Shown: positions 23,997 to 30,423 of the stretch, in pieces
Numbering within the stretch: the first letter of the stretch is position 1
Layout of the letters: each line of letters opens with the position of its first letter
Virus record (IMG/VR): IMGVR_UViG_3300017748_000002
Span: 1-64,000 of that record
Reading direction: 5' to 3' (one strand)
DNA length: 64,000 bases
Origin: a virus
Made by a program: the position numbers and the translations under genes
The notes under the pieces: model-generated
The model's database searches: none
What the model saw: the letters and a program-made list of their open reading frames with translations, nothing else
Told to the model about the DNA's origin: nothing

Positions 23997-24690
23997 AGTA
24001 GTACACGTAATAGGAAATGGAGACTCTGCAAGTCTTTATGAAAGACATAAGAGAGCAGGACTTAAGTTGTGTTGCAATCAAATTCCATTTGAAGTACCTG
24101 ATAAGTGGGCTACGGTAATGGTCGACTTTAAGATGATGGATGCTCTGACTCGTGGATTTAAAGGAGATCAAACCGGTTTACATATTGCAGGTAACTGGGT
24201 TCTAGGTTTTAGACCAAAGAAATGGATGGAGGATAGACCAACCTTTCATATGGCAAAAGCTTCACAGATTCGTGAATTCTATACAGATCTTCCTCGATAC
24301 ACCTGGGACAGAAAAAAAGGTGAGGATATGGGCCTGGGATATACTAACTGGAACTGCGGTCATATGGCTACTCACTATGCATGTAACAGACTCAAGGCTG
24401 ATGAAGTTCACATGTATGGCTTTGATTCTATCTTTGATTTCAACATGAATTCATTTACAGATCTTGTATTACAGTCTGATCGTGGTCTTATGAACAACCA
24501 ACGTTTGTCATCTAACTGGAGACCAATCTGGGAAAACCTCTTCAAAGAGTTTCCAAATACAAAGTTCAAATTACACTACTTCCATAATGCATTTAAGATT
24601 AAAGCACCGGACAATATAGAAGCAATTGTTTATTCAAAGAAAACTACCAAAGAAGCAGAAGTTAACTTTGATCAAATATCAGAAGCCTGA
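23989..24690 (+). CDS. Glycan-operon protein with Rossmann-like VIGNGDSAS start
   Basis: A 233-residue protein beginning VHVIGNGDSASLYERHKR, a Gly-rich loop like that of DUF115 or GT42-type proteins, followed by VMVDFKMMD and later MYGFDSIFD. This resembles proteins annotated as motility-accessory or sialyltransferase-like. It is the last plus-strand gene of the operon and converges with minus-strand genes, overlapping one by 19 bases. Function not assigned. Confidence 0.5.
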   Translation: MARVVHVIGNGDSASLYERHKRAGLKLCCNQIPFEVPDKWATVMVDFKMMDALTRGFKGDQTGLHIAGNWVLGFRPKKWMEDRPTFHMAKASQIREFYTDLPRYTWDRKKGEDMGLGYTNWNCGHMATHYACNRLKADEVHMYGFDSIFDFNMNSFTDLVLQSDRGLMNNQRLSSNWRPIWENLFKEFPNTKFKLHYFHNAFKIKAPDNIEAIVYSKKTTKEAEVNFDQISEA

Positions 24691-24842
24691 TCGTTGAGAT
24701 ACGTAATGGCAGATGTAGTGTGTTGCTTAAACTCATCGAGCTCGTCATTCAGTGCAACAACTCTTTTACGAAGATAATTAATCTCTCGTTGCATTTCACG
24801 TATTTCTTTCTTATAAAGTTCTTCTCGTGTTATTTGTTCCAT
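24672..24842 (-). CDS. Small coiled-coil protein (56 aa)
   Basis: Reads from ATG at 24842 on the minus strand. The 56 residues form a charged coiled coil (REEL YKKEIREMQREINYLRKRV type). It overlaps the peptidase gene upstream by 13 bases and the plus-strand gene end by 19 bases. Translational coupling with the peptidase suggests it is real. Confidence 0.5.
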   Translation of the reverse strand: MEQITREELYKKEIREMQREINYLRKRVVALNDELDEFKQHTTSAITYLNDQASDI

Positions 24843-25195
24843 TTTTCTAATAGCTCCTCTTGTAATTTATATGCTTCAATCTCAGTCGGTTTTTCATAGT
24901 ACGGTATCTCATCGCTATCCTCTATCCCACGCTCTGCCTGCCTTACATGCACCATTTCATGCCAAAGACAAGTTAACATATCTTCGGTATTAAGATCTGG
25001 ATTAATCTCTATCTCATGAACGTTCTTATCTGTACATATATGCCAACCACAAGCAGAATCACCGGTATCACACAATGTAATAGTTACATCAAGGTTCTTC
25101 TTTCGAGGCATAAGCTCTTTGAGTCCGAACAGAAAAGCTTCTTCGAGTAAATTAATCTTACAACTATCGGCGTGCAAAATATCAAATGTAATCAT
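24830..25195 (-). CDS. HExxH zinc metallopeptidase-like protein
   Basis: A 121-residue protein. The zinc site is WHEMVHVRQ with His79, Glu80, His83, and a third ligand Glu is likely in KPTEIEAYKLQEEL near 103-116 (HExxH then E, gluzincin/SprT-like layout). Two N-terminal segments with paired Cys (CDTGDSACGWHIC) are noteworthy. It has its own promoter on the minus strand. Substrate unknown; phage peptidases of this size are often annotated as hypothetical. Confidence 0.65.
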   Translation of the reverse strand: MITFDILHADSCKINLLEEAFLFGLKELMPRKKNLDVTITLCDTGDSACGWHICTDKNVHEIEINPDLNTEDMLTCLWHEMVHVRQAERGIEDSDEIPYYEKPTEIEAYKLQEELLEKWNK

Positions 25196-25228
25196 AGTAT
25201 ACCTTCCCTCATTAGCTAAACTCTATTA

Positions 25229-25270
25229 ATTATACCATATCTGGCGGAAAAGTACACAAAAAAATGAGCG
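25229..25270 (-). promoter_or_regulatory. Minus-strand promoter with upstream box, for the peptidase gene
   Basis: On the minus strand: CGCTCA at 25270-25265, eight bases, -35 TGTACT at 25256-25251, 16 bases, -10 TATAAT at 25234-25229. The box spacing equals that of the TGCTCA promoters. Confidence 0.6.
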
Positions 25271-25284
25271 AATGAAACAAAAAT

Positions 25285-25302
25285 GTTTAACAAAACTGTA
25301 AC
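25285..25302 (+). promoter_or_regulatory. Possible Pho box
   Basis: GTTTAAC, AAAA, CTGTAAC: two 7-mers with a 4-base spacer, the 7-4-7 arrangement of PhoB sites (consensus CTGTCAT). A second ATTA spacer follows. It lies 53 bases before the Na/Pi-cotransporter-like gene, and no good -35 is seen, as in PhoB-activated promoters. The match to consensus is partial. Confidence 0.4.
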
Positions 25303-25354
25303 ATTACGAGAGCACAATATCTTATAGATATATTTTTAAACGTAGAGGAAGCTA

Positions 25355-25822
25355 ATGGATAAGCTCTGGAAAAAGGTAAAAAAAATGGATTTAGGTAATC
25401 CCGTAATTACAGCTATTGTAGGATTGATTATATTCTACATCGGTCTCAAGACGTTCTCTGGTGGAATGAAATCAATGGGGAATATGGAACATCTATCATG
25501 GTTCACAGGTAATGTGATCTATATGTTTATTGGTGGTATTGTCATGACACTCTTATGGCAATCAAGTTCATTATCAACAACAGCAATTATTGCACTTGTT
25601 GCATCCGGAGCAGTTCCATTACCAGCCGCAATAGCAGCGGTACTTGGAGCCAATATAGGAACTACCGGCACCATATGGTTAGCCGGTTTTTTAGTCTCTG
25701 ATGGTTATCCAAAAGGTGATACGCTGCGAATAGCAATGGCCCATACTGGTATGAATCTTATGATGGCAATTATGTTACTTCCATGGGTGCATCATATAGG
25801 ACGTTTCCTCTCTCGATTCTAA
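25355..25822 (+). CDS. Na/Pi cotransporter-like membrane protein (half-length)
   Basis: A 155-residue membrane protein with three to four TM helices. It carries the PF02690 (Na_Pi_cotrans) signature once: LLWQSSSLSTTAIIALVASG, then AAIAAVLGANIGTTGT. Cellular homologues have two such repeats and about 300-550 residues, so this is a single-repeat version that may dimerise. It would import phosphate for the infected cell. A possible Pho box lies upstream and AGAGGAAG precedes the ATG. Confidence 0.8.
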   Translation: MDKLWKKVKKMDLGNPVITAIVGLIIFYIGLKTFSGGMKSMGNMEHLSWFTGNVIYMFIGGIVMTLLWQSSSLSTTAIIALVASGAVPLPAAIAAVLGANIGTTGTIWLAGFLVSDGYPKGDTLRIAMAHTGMNLMMAIMLLPWVHHIGRFLSRF

Positions 25823-25832
25823 AAAAAAAATA

Positions 25833-25893
25833 AAAAAAGTGAGCAGAAAATGACAAGTGATTGATTTCATTAGATTTTTCTGCTCACTTTTTT
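25833..25893 (+). terminator. Terminator with long perfect inverted repeat
   Basis: An 18-bp perfect inverted repeat (25833-25850 with 25876-25893) built around GTGAGCAG/CTGCTCAC with flanking A and T runs, loop 25 bases. The right arm is also the upstream box and T-run of the next promoter. Confidence 0.7.
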
Positions 25894-25959
25894 GTTTACA
25901 ATGGTTTCGATACATGTTATAATGTATATACAAAATGAGGAAAAGAGGAGTCCAAAATG
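25847..25959 (+). repeat. Direct repeat of a promoter-leader cassette, copy 1
   Basis: A 113-bp segment that ends on the ATG of the 25957 gene. It is nearly the same as 26971-27083, from AAAATGACAAG through the promoter to GAGGAAAAGAGGAG. Both copies have the same length. Confidence 0.85.
25881..25923 (+). promoter_or_regulatory. Promoter with TGCTCA upstream box
   Basis: TGCTCA at 25881-25886, eight bases, -35 TTTACA at 25895-25900, 17 bases, -10 TATAAT at 25918-25923. It drives the small-gene operon from 25957. Confidence 0.8.
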
Positions 25960-26232
25960 TTTTTAGAAAATCTTACAAAGCTTGAAAAGAATCTTTGGAA
26001 CAGCCATGTTGAGTTTGTTGGTGTTGACCATGATATGGCTGAAATGTATGCCGAAGATCGTAACGATGTTCTCGAAGTAAAGAGTCGTTTCAATAAAGGT
26101 CACATGGGTTCGCTTAAAAGCTTCATTGATTGTATGGATACACATCCTCGCGAAGGTGTTGTTATCGCTTTTGCTAAAGATCTTGGCAACGATTGGGTTC
26201 TTAATAATCTTGGATATGAGGTACGTGTATAA
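25957..26232 (+). CDS. Small protein, unknown
   Basis: A 91-residue protein, mixed alpha/beta, with VEFVGVDHDMAEMYAEDR, then a helix ending in FIDCMDTHP and VVIAFAKDLGNDWVL. No family recognised. It is first after a TGCTCA promoter with a strong AGAGGAG site and overlaps the next tiny gene by one base. Confidence 0.5.
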   Translation: MFLENLTKLEKNLWNSHVEFVGVDHDMAEMYAEDRNDVLEVKSRFNKGHMGSLKSFIDCMDTHPREGVVIAFAKDLGNDWVLNNLGYEVRV

Positions 26233-26312
26233 TGACTAAGTTCGAATTGATCTTTGGTGGTATCACTTTTATGTTGGCTATGGCTGCACTTCCAATTTTG
26301 TTGATCTGGTAG
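26232..26312 (+). CDS. Membrane microprotein (26 aa)
   Basis: ATG overlaps the preceding TAA by one base. The 26 residues are almost all one hydrophobic helix (FGGITFMLAMAALPILLIW). The next gene starts 11 bases after its TAG with a good AGAGGAG, which lies over the stop. Very small, so the call is tentative. Confidence 0.4.
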   Translation: MTKFELIFGGITFMLAMAALPILLIW

Positions 26313-26323
26313 AGGAGTAACCT

Positions 26324-26569
26324 ATGACTAATGAATACGGTATGAATGTTGAAGGCACTAAACGGTATGACACACGTCATGGTGGTGCATATGATCGTGG
26401 TTCTGCAGATAGCTATTACCACCGTCCACGTAGGCCTCATTATTTTGAAGGTGGCACTAATAAGTCAAATCATATTCCAGAAGAATTGATGTCTAATGAT
26501 GAGATCGAAGCTTATAATGCAGGTTATGAATACAACGAAGAAACAGGTGATAAGAAGGATTGGGGTTAA
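26324..26569 (+). CDS. Conserved small marine-phage protein
   Basis: An 81-residue polar protein with YDTRHGGAYDRGSADSYYHR, then PHYFEGGTN and EIEAYNAGYEYNE. This Tyr/Gly/Arg/Asp pattern is familiar from many marine phages and is of unknown function. It has no predicted membrane or catalytic feature. Confidence 0.65.
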   Translation: MTNEYGMNVEGTKRYDTRHGGAYDRGSADSYYHRPRRPHYFEGGTNKSNHIPEELMSNDEIEAYNAGYEYNEETGDKKDWG

Positions 26570-26815
26570 GTGAAGAATCCTATTGCGAAATATCTGATGT
26601 GTGCATATGCCTATTATGTAGAGGATGATCCATTGATCTCTGACGCTGAGTTTGACGAATTAGCTCAGTATCTACTTGATAACTGGGATGATGTAGACCA
26701 TAGACATAAGCGATATATTTCAAAGTCTGATCTCAAAGCTGGTACCTTTCTAGGTAACTATCCATCAATGGTACAAGGAGCAGTTAAATCATGGCGCATA
26801 AGTCAGAATTCATAG
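26570..26815 (+). CDS. Protein with a DNA-ligase Ia-like helical segment
   Basis: GTG start directly after the preceding TAA gives 81 residues. The segment YAYYVEDDPLISDAEFDELAQYL is very like domain Ia of NAD-dependent DNA ligases, which binds NMN, but the rest of the ligase is absent. It may be a repurposed Ia helix pair. It overlaps the next gene by 25 bases. Confidence 0.5.
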   Translation: MKNPIAKYLMCAYAYYVEDDPLISDAEFDELAQYLLDNWDDVDHRHKRYISKSDLKAGTFLGNYPSMVQGAVKSWRISQNS

Positions 26816-26988
26816 AAACAAAGAACCATCCATTTGTCGGAGTCAAGTGGCCAGTAACTGGTTCAAAGGGCGATCAATACTACGTAGAGATGGTTGACTA
26901 CGGTTTTGATTGTACTTGTATTGCCTATCGTAAGTGTAAACATATCAAGGAAGTTGAATTAAAATTAAAAAAAATGACAAGTTATTGA
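26791..26988 (+). CDS. SWIM-type zinc-finger-like protein
   Basis: A 65-residue protein. FDCTCIAYRKCKHIKEVEL fits the SWIM pattern CxC...CxH, a zinc site that binds DNA or protein. The last four codons lie within copy 2 of the intergenic repeat. No promoter of its own; it belongs to the operon from 25957. Confidence 0.6.
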   Translation: MAHKSEFIETKNHPFVGVKWPVTGSKGDQYYVEMVDYGFDCTCIAYRKCKHIKEVELKLKKMTSY

Positions 26989-27083
26989 TTTGATTGAATA
27001 TTTCTGCTCACTTTTTTGTTTACAATCAGTTAAAAGTATGGTAGAATGTATATACAAAATGAGGAAAAGAGGAGTTCCAAATG
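26971..27083 (+). repeat. Direct repeat of a promoter-leader cassette, copy 2
   Basis: 113 bp matching 25847-25959, ending on the ATG of the 27081 gene. It lacks the left arm (GTGAGCAG) that forms the terminator before copy 1. The stop of the SWIM gene is inside it. Confidence 0.85.
27005..27047 (+). promoter_or_regulatory. Promoter with TGCTCA upstream box
   Basis: TGCTCA at 27005-27010, eight bases, -35 TTTACA at 27019-27024, 17 bases, -10 TAGAAT at 27042-27047. Part of repeat copy 2. Confidence 0.75.
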
Positions 27084-27335
27084 TCAGTTATTATTACCAA
27101 GAATATGTCTACAACACAACGTCTAGCTGCTATCAAAAAAGCTGCTGACAAGTTTCAGGCCAAGCAAACACGCATTGGTCGCCTTCGTGATTATACCGAG
27201 ACTCCTAAAGACGAGCAAGGTATCGACACTCACAACATCAATGCTTATACAGATTCTGAAAAGTATGTTGATGAGTACTATGGCGATCGTGCACGTGCAC
27301 AGGCTTCTTATGAGTCAAGTGAAGGGTGGAACTAA
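27081..27335 (+). CDS. Small polar protein, unknown
   Basis: An 84-residue protein with a basic helix at the N-terminus (TTQRLAAIKKAADKFQAK) and an acidic, Tyr-rich C-terminus (YVDEYYGDRARAQASYES). No family recognised. First gene of its operon, with AGAGGAG. Confidence 0.5.
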   Translation: MSVIITKNMSTTQRLAAIKKAADKFQAKQTRIGRLRDYTETPKDEQGIDTHNINAYTDSEKYVDEYYGDRARAQASYESSEGWN

Positions 27336-27337
27336 AC

Positions 27338-27697
27338 ATGACGATGCATTTAGTGCGCGGAATGAGCAGTATAAATACTAGGAAACGCCGGCGTAATAAA
27401 GAACCGGGTCAAGACAAAGCGCTCGAAGAACACAACAAATGGCTTCGTAAACGTGGTGTCCATCCTGATCAGTTGAAAACTAAGGAGAAGAATAATGGCT
27501 CGAGTATTCCGGACTATGCAAGCACATCGTTCAGCATCCCGACGTCGGACGTCGTTACACCCATCCAAGGAAAGCGTAACGCACAGGAATACTCTGGAGA
27601 CTATATCGTCGGACTCGCCACGATGCACAAGTCAAACACAGTTCCCGTTGGTAAAGGAACTGATCCAAAAATATACGCACAAATGAGGAGAAGTTAA
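27338..27697 (+). CDS. Conserved small basic marine-phage protein
   Basis: ATG 27338 gives 119 residues. ATG 27362 (MSSINTRKRRRNK) may be the true start, since relatives begin with a similar basic motif. The pattern NKWLRKRGVHPDQLK is conserved in marine phages. The remainder is disordered, Ser/Pro-rich, ending KIYAQMRRS. Function unknown. Confidence 0.55.
   Translation: MTMHLVRGMSSINTRKRRRNKEPGQDKALEEHNKWLRKRGVHPDQLKTKEKNNGSSIPDYASTSFSIPTSDVVTPIQGKRNAQEYSGDYIVGLATMHKSNTVPVGKGTDPKIYAQMRRS
27370..27377 (+). promoter_or_regulatory. Possible late promoter box (TATAAATA)
   Basis: Exact late box, inside the 27338 gene. It could supply late transcripts for the endolysin operon (27697-28769), but its coding location makes chance possible. 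Confidence 0.35.
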
Positions 27698-27912
27698 TGG
27701 TTAATAATGCCTATCCACGATTTGAAATGCTCTATAAGAAGTGGAGAATTCAATGTGATAAGAGTCCATTTGTCTCGGTAGAGACGTGGGATTGGATGAT
27801 CGAAACAGAAAAAAATGGTCCAGTCTTCTGGCATAAAACAACTGGGTCACAACCCACGCCGGTTGAAATCCGTGCCTACATTGACGAGTCGAGTCCAAAC
27901 TGGTTATGCTAA
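27697..27912 (+). CDS. Small protein, unknown
   Basis: A 71-residue, Trp-rich protein (five Trp): FEMLYKKWRIQCDKSPFVSVETWDWMI and later NGPVFWHKTTG. It overlaps both neighbours, including the endolysin gene by seven bases. No family recognised. Confidence 0.5.
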   Translation: MVNNAYPRFEMLYKKWRIQCDKSPFVSVETWDWMIETEKNGPVFWHKTTGSQPTPVEIRAYIDESSPNWLC

Positions 27913-28358
27913 GCGAAGCTTTGGTTTGTCTAGCTCTTAATGCATATTGGGAAGCTAGAAACCAAGATATGAATGGCATGATCGCGGTCAGTCAGGTTGT
28001 CATGAACAGAGTTGAATCAGAATATTATCCTGATACTGTCTGTGATGTTGTCTTTCAAGGTCCGACTCGACCATCTTGGAAAGATCCTGAGATTAGAATA
28101 CCGGTACGTGATCGCTGCCAGTTCTCTTGGTATTGTGATGGTAAATCTGATAAGATTCCTGATGGTGATAATGAAGCCTGGGACATGGCGCGACTTGCAG
28201 CCTTTGGTGCATACTTTGGAAAGACCGACGATCTAGTTGATGGTTCACTATGGTACCATGCCGACTATGTCACACCGGGATGGGCTGAAGTGAAAACAGT
28301 AAAAGCAACGATTGGTGATCATATCTTTTATGGTTGGAATCATGGAGAGTACGAATGA
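27906..28358 (+). CDS. SleB-type cell-wall hydrolase (endolysin)
   Basis: A 150-residue protein of the Hydrolase_2 (PF07486, SleB) family. The catalytic Glu is Glu16 in LALNAYWEARNQ, followed by MIAVSQVVMNRVESEYYPDTVCDVVFQ, CQFSWYCDGK and LWYHADYVTPGWA, all family hallmarks. It cleaves the glycan strand of peptidoglycan. There is no signal peptide, so it depends on a holin. The tiny membrane protein just downstream is a candidate. Confidence 0.85.
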   Translation: MLSEALVCLALNAYWEARNQDMNGMIAVSQVVMNRVESEYYPDTVCDVVFQGPTRPSWKDPEIRIPVRDRCQFSWYCDGKSDKIPDGDNEAWDMARLAAFGAYFGKTDDLVDGSLWYHADYVTPGWAEVKTVKATIGDHIFYGWNHGEYE

Positions 28359-28501
28359 AAAAACATGTCTTATATAAGTACGGACCAGCAATTCTTGGTG
28401 TCGTTAATCTAATAGTTGCTAATGGTAATCTCATGATGATCATTACTGGAATCATTTTAATTTTTATGGCAATAATGGATTTTTTTAGTTATGATGGGTA
28501 A
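28355..28501 (+). CDS. Small membrane protein, candidate holin
   Basis: ATG overlaps the endolysin stop by four bases. The 48 residues have a basic N-terminus (KKHVLYKYG) and one long or two short TM helices (AILGVVNLIVANGNLMMIIT then GIILIFMAIMDFF). Its position right after the endolysin and its membrane character make a holin or antiholin the simplest reading. This rests on context, not on family match. Confidence 0.5.
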   Translation: MKKHVLYKYGPAILGVVNLIVANGNLMMIITGIILIFMAIMDFFSYDG

Positions 28502-28769
28502 AGATATTTTTGAAGATATTAATATTGACGCTCTTCAGTTTGATATGGAGATGGAAGACGCTGCTCGCCAGTTAGTAGATAACTATGGTAAAGAACTTAC
28601 CGAGTCAGATCTGATCTTGCTCAAAGGAATGGCAGACGGGTCTAACACCGAGAGTATTCTAGCACAGTACTGTCTTGACTACTATCTGACTCAAAACTAT
28701 CAACCTGAACGAATCGATACAAATAAGTTTCCGTCTACTGCAAAAAAGGCGTGGTGGAAACTCTGGTAA
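28491..28769 (+). CDS. Small acidic protein, unknown
   Basis: A 92-residue acidic helical protein (ALQFDMEMEDAARQLVDNYGKEL, then DLILLKGMADGSN). The start may be ATG 28491 or 28494. Ends KAWWKLW. It is the last gene before the intergenic hairpin. No family recognised. Confidence 0.5.
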   Translation: MMGKDIFEDINIDALQFDMEMEDAARQLVDNYGKELTESDLILLKGMADGSNTESILAQYCLDYYLTQNYQPERIDTNKFPSTAKKAWWKLW

Positions 28770-28807
28770 TCGCAACCGATACTATATTTCTCGGCTCTGC
28801 TCAATAA

Positions 28808-28846
28808 GCTTAGCTTAGAGGATCTCCTTTCTTCTCTAAGCTAAGC
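28808..28846 (+). terminator. Perfect 13-bp hairpin, probable terminator
   Basis: GCTTAGCTTAGAG at 28808-28820 pairs perfectly with 28834-28846 around a 13-base loop. The following bases are AT-rich but without a clean T-run, so it may be an imperfect terminator or an RNA-processing hairpin. It separates the endolysin operon from the next promoter. Confidence 0.55.
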
Positions 28847-28862
28847 AAATTAATTTAGAATC

Positions 28863-28905
28863 TGCTCATTATTTTGTTTACAAACACAGTAAAACGTGAT
28901 AGAAT
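28863..28905 (+). promoter_or_regulatory. Promoter with TGCTCA upstream box
   Basis: TGCTCA at 28863-28868, eight bases, -35 TTTACA at 28877-28882, 17 bases, -10 TAGAAT at 28900-28905. It makes a transcript with a long leader. Confidence 0.75.
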
Positions 28906-28911
28906 ATATCT

Positions 28912-29046
28912 AACAATAAAGGGAACAGTCGAGCGATGAACGCGGTTAAGCCTGTAACGACTATAAAATAAAGACGCAGGTGGGAAGTGGAGCGCCCTCA
29001 TAAGAAAGGCCCATCATATTATTTTTGATTGTTGAGGAGCAATATT
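28912..29046 (+). ncRNA. Structured 5' leader, unknown class
   Basis: About 135 bases separate the predicted start from the ATG at 29047, the longest leader here and locally GC-richer. AGTCG (28927-28931) can pair with CGACT (28958-28962), enclosing a GCG/CGC hairpin and a GG/CC hairpin: a possible three-way junction. Two tiny reading frames lie inside: ATG 28937 (11 codons, MNAVKPVTTIK) and GTG 28987 (13 codons) preceded by AGGTGGGAA. It could be a riboswitch, leader-peptide control or an unclassified RNA. Confidence 0.4.
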
Positions 29047-30168
29047 ATGGCTATACCAAAGAGAACCAAAAAGAAAACTATTAGAGCTCGTGCCCGTACT
29101 GGTGTACTTGGAGCTCCGGTCGACAAAGGCTTTGACGCAGTCAAAGACTATTTCCATATGGAAATTGACCGTAAAGATCTTATTTCACAAACCAAAACTT
29201 TTACAAAAAACAACTTCAGTAAGACAGATGCCAAATATATCTTGGCCTGTCCTGACTATAAATTTCAATTTTCACATTATGCGGCTACTGCTTTTTGGTA
29301 TAACACTCAGCAGGAAGTCACGGAGAGATCAGAGTATTGGAAACAATCTCTGGTGAAGAAGCTGTCTGAGCTCATTGATATGGGTAAGACATTACATCAT
29401 GAAAAAGCTATGCAGGCGAAAGTAACATCGAATGTTGTTACACTCTCTCCTCAACAACGTCTGCAGGCTAAAATTTCAAACACCATCATGCAAGATCTCC
29501 TCAATCTTGAAGATGAGTGGCTTGAAGGTGAAAAAGCTTCTATCAATGTTTACGATTTGTTTCGTAAGCATGGGTTGAGTGGCAGCGCTGCTCTTCCCGT
29601 CCGTCAGGTGGTTGAGGGCTGGTTGCTTGATTATGAAGACGCATATCATAAGCGTTGTGAACAAGCAGTAGAAGGCTATTCGCATCTTAAGCGACCAGAA
29701 CTCAACCGCCGCATTAAAGAATGTCAAGCAATGCTTGAAGATCTAGATCGAATTAAATCTGCAGCGAAAGCAACTCGCAAAGCCAAAGTTGCAAAAGCTC
29801 CGTCAATGGAAAAGCAAGTCTCAAAAGTCAAGTACAAAAAAGAAGATAATGACTTTAAGATTGTTTCTATCAATCCAGCGCAGATTATTGGTAAGACTCA
29901 TCTCCTCTGTTTTAATACAAAGACTCGTAAGTTGATTGAATACAAAACAGAGTCAACCGATGGTTTTGTGATTAGTGGTACTACTATTAAGAACATAAAC
30001 AGTGAGTCTCGTGCATGGACGCTGAGAAAGCCTATGGATATATTGCCATCTGCACTCAGCTCAACACCAAAGCAATTTGAGACTTTGGTCAAACAAATTA
30101 CTACTAAACCGACCACTCCTAATGGTCGAATCAATGAAGATACTATATTGTTGAGGGTATTGAAATGA
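29047..30168 (+). CDS. Conserved T4-like marine phage protein, unknown
   Basis: A 373-residue protein starting at ATG 29047 after GAGGAGC. N-terminal segment is basic (KRTKKKTIRARARTG). The rest has helical regions (YLACPDYKFQFSHYAAT and LNLEDEWLEGEKASINVYDLFRKHG) and a C-terminal beta part (IVSINPAQIIGKTHLLCFNTKTRKL, then SRAWTLRKP). It is a familiar single-copy gene next to gp33/gp32 in marine T4-like phages but has no assigned role. Its control by a structured leader is unusual. Confidence 0.55.
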   Translation: MAIPKRTKKKTIRARARTGVLGAPVDKGFDAVKDYFHMEIDRKDLISQTKTFTKNNFSKTDAKYILACPDYKFQFSHYAATAFWYNTQQEVTERSEYWKQSLVKKLSELIDMGKTLHHEKAMQAKVTSNVVTLSPQQRLQAKISNTIMQDLLNLEDEWLEGEKASINVYDLFRKHGLSGSAALPVRQVVEGWLLDYEDAYHKRCEQAVEGYSHLKRPELNRRIKECQAMLEDLDRIKSAAKATRKAKVAKAPSMEKQVSKVKYKKEDNDFKIVSINPAQIIGKTHLLCFNTKTRKLIEYKTESTDGFVISGTTIKNINSESRAWTLRKPMDILPSALSSTPKQFETLVKQITTKPTTPNGRINEDTILLRVLK

Positions 30169-30407
30169 CAATTGAACAAGAATTTCTAACTAAGTCTAAG
30201 TTTACTAAGCTCGTTGAAGATGCAGTGAATGAGCTAAAATTAAGTTATCTGGATGCTATTCTATATCTTTGTGAGAAGAACCAGCTAGAACCAGAAGATA
30301 TGAAAAAGTTTGTCTCACCTATTATTAAGGACAAACTTGAAGCTGAGGCAATGCAGCTTAATTTCTTGCCAAAACAAAATACTCTTGATTCAGCCTTTTT
30401 CGAATGA
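30165..30407 (+). CDS. 33: Late transcription accessory protein, gp33-like
   Basis: An 80-residue helical acidic protein. The pattern LVEDAVNELKLSYLDAILYLCEKNQLEPED, then KDKLEAEAMQLNFLPKQN, matches the small gp33 homologues of marine T4-like phages, which link the sliding-clamp-activated late RNA polymerase to the gp55 sigma factor. The presence of TATAAATA late boxes in this window fits. It overlaps the previous gene by four bases and precedes gp32, as in relatives. Confidence 0.6.
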   Translation: MTIEQEFLTKSKFTKLVEDAVNELKLSYLDAILYLCEKNQLEPEDMKKFVSPIIKDKLEAEAMQLNFLPKQNTLDSAFFE

Positions 30408-30423
30408 TGAGTATATATAATTG

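Noticed and set aside
28912-29046. The leader as a cobalamin, glutamine or preQ1 riboswitch, or as a tRNA
   Set aside because: Short boxes recall parts of the cobalamin type, but order and spacing do not fit, and no T-loop or CCA end is present. Left as unclassified.
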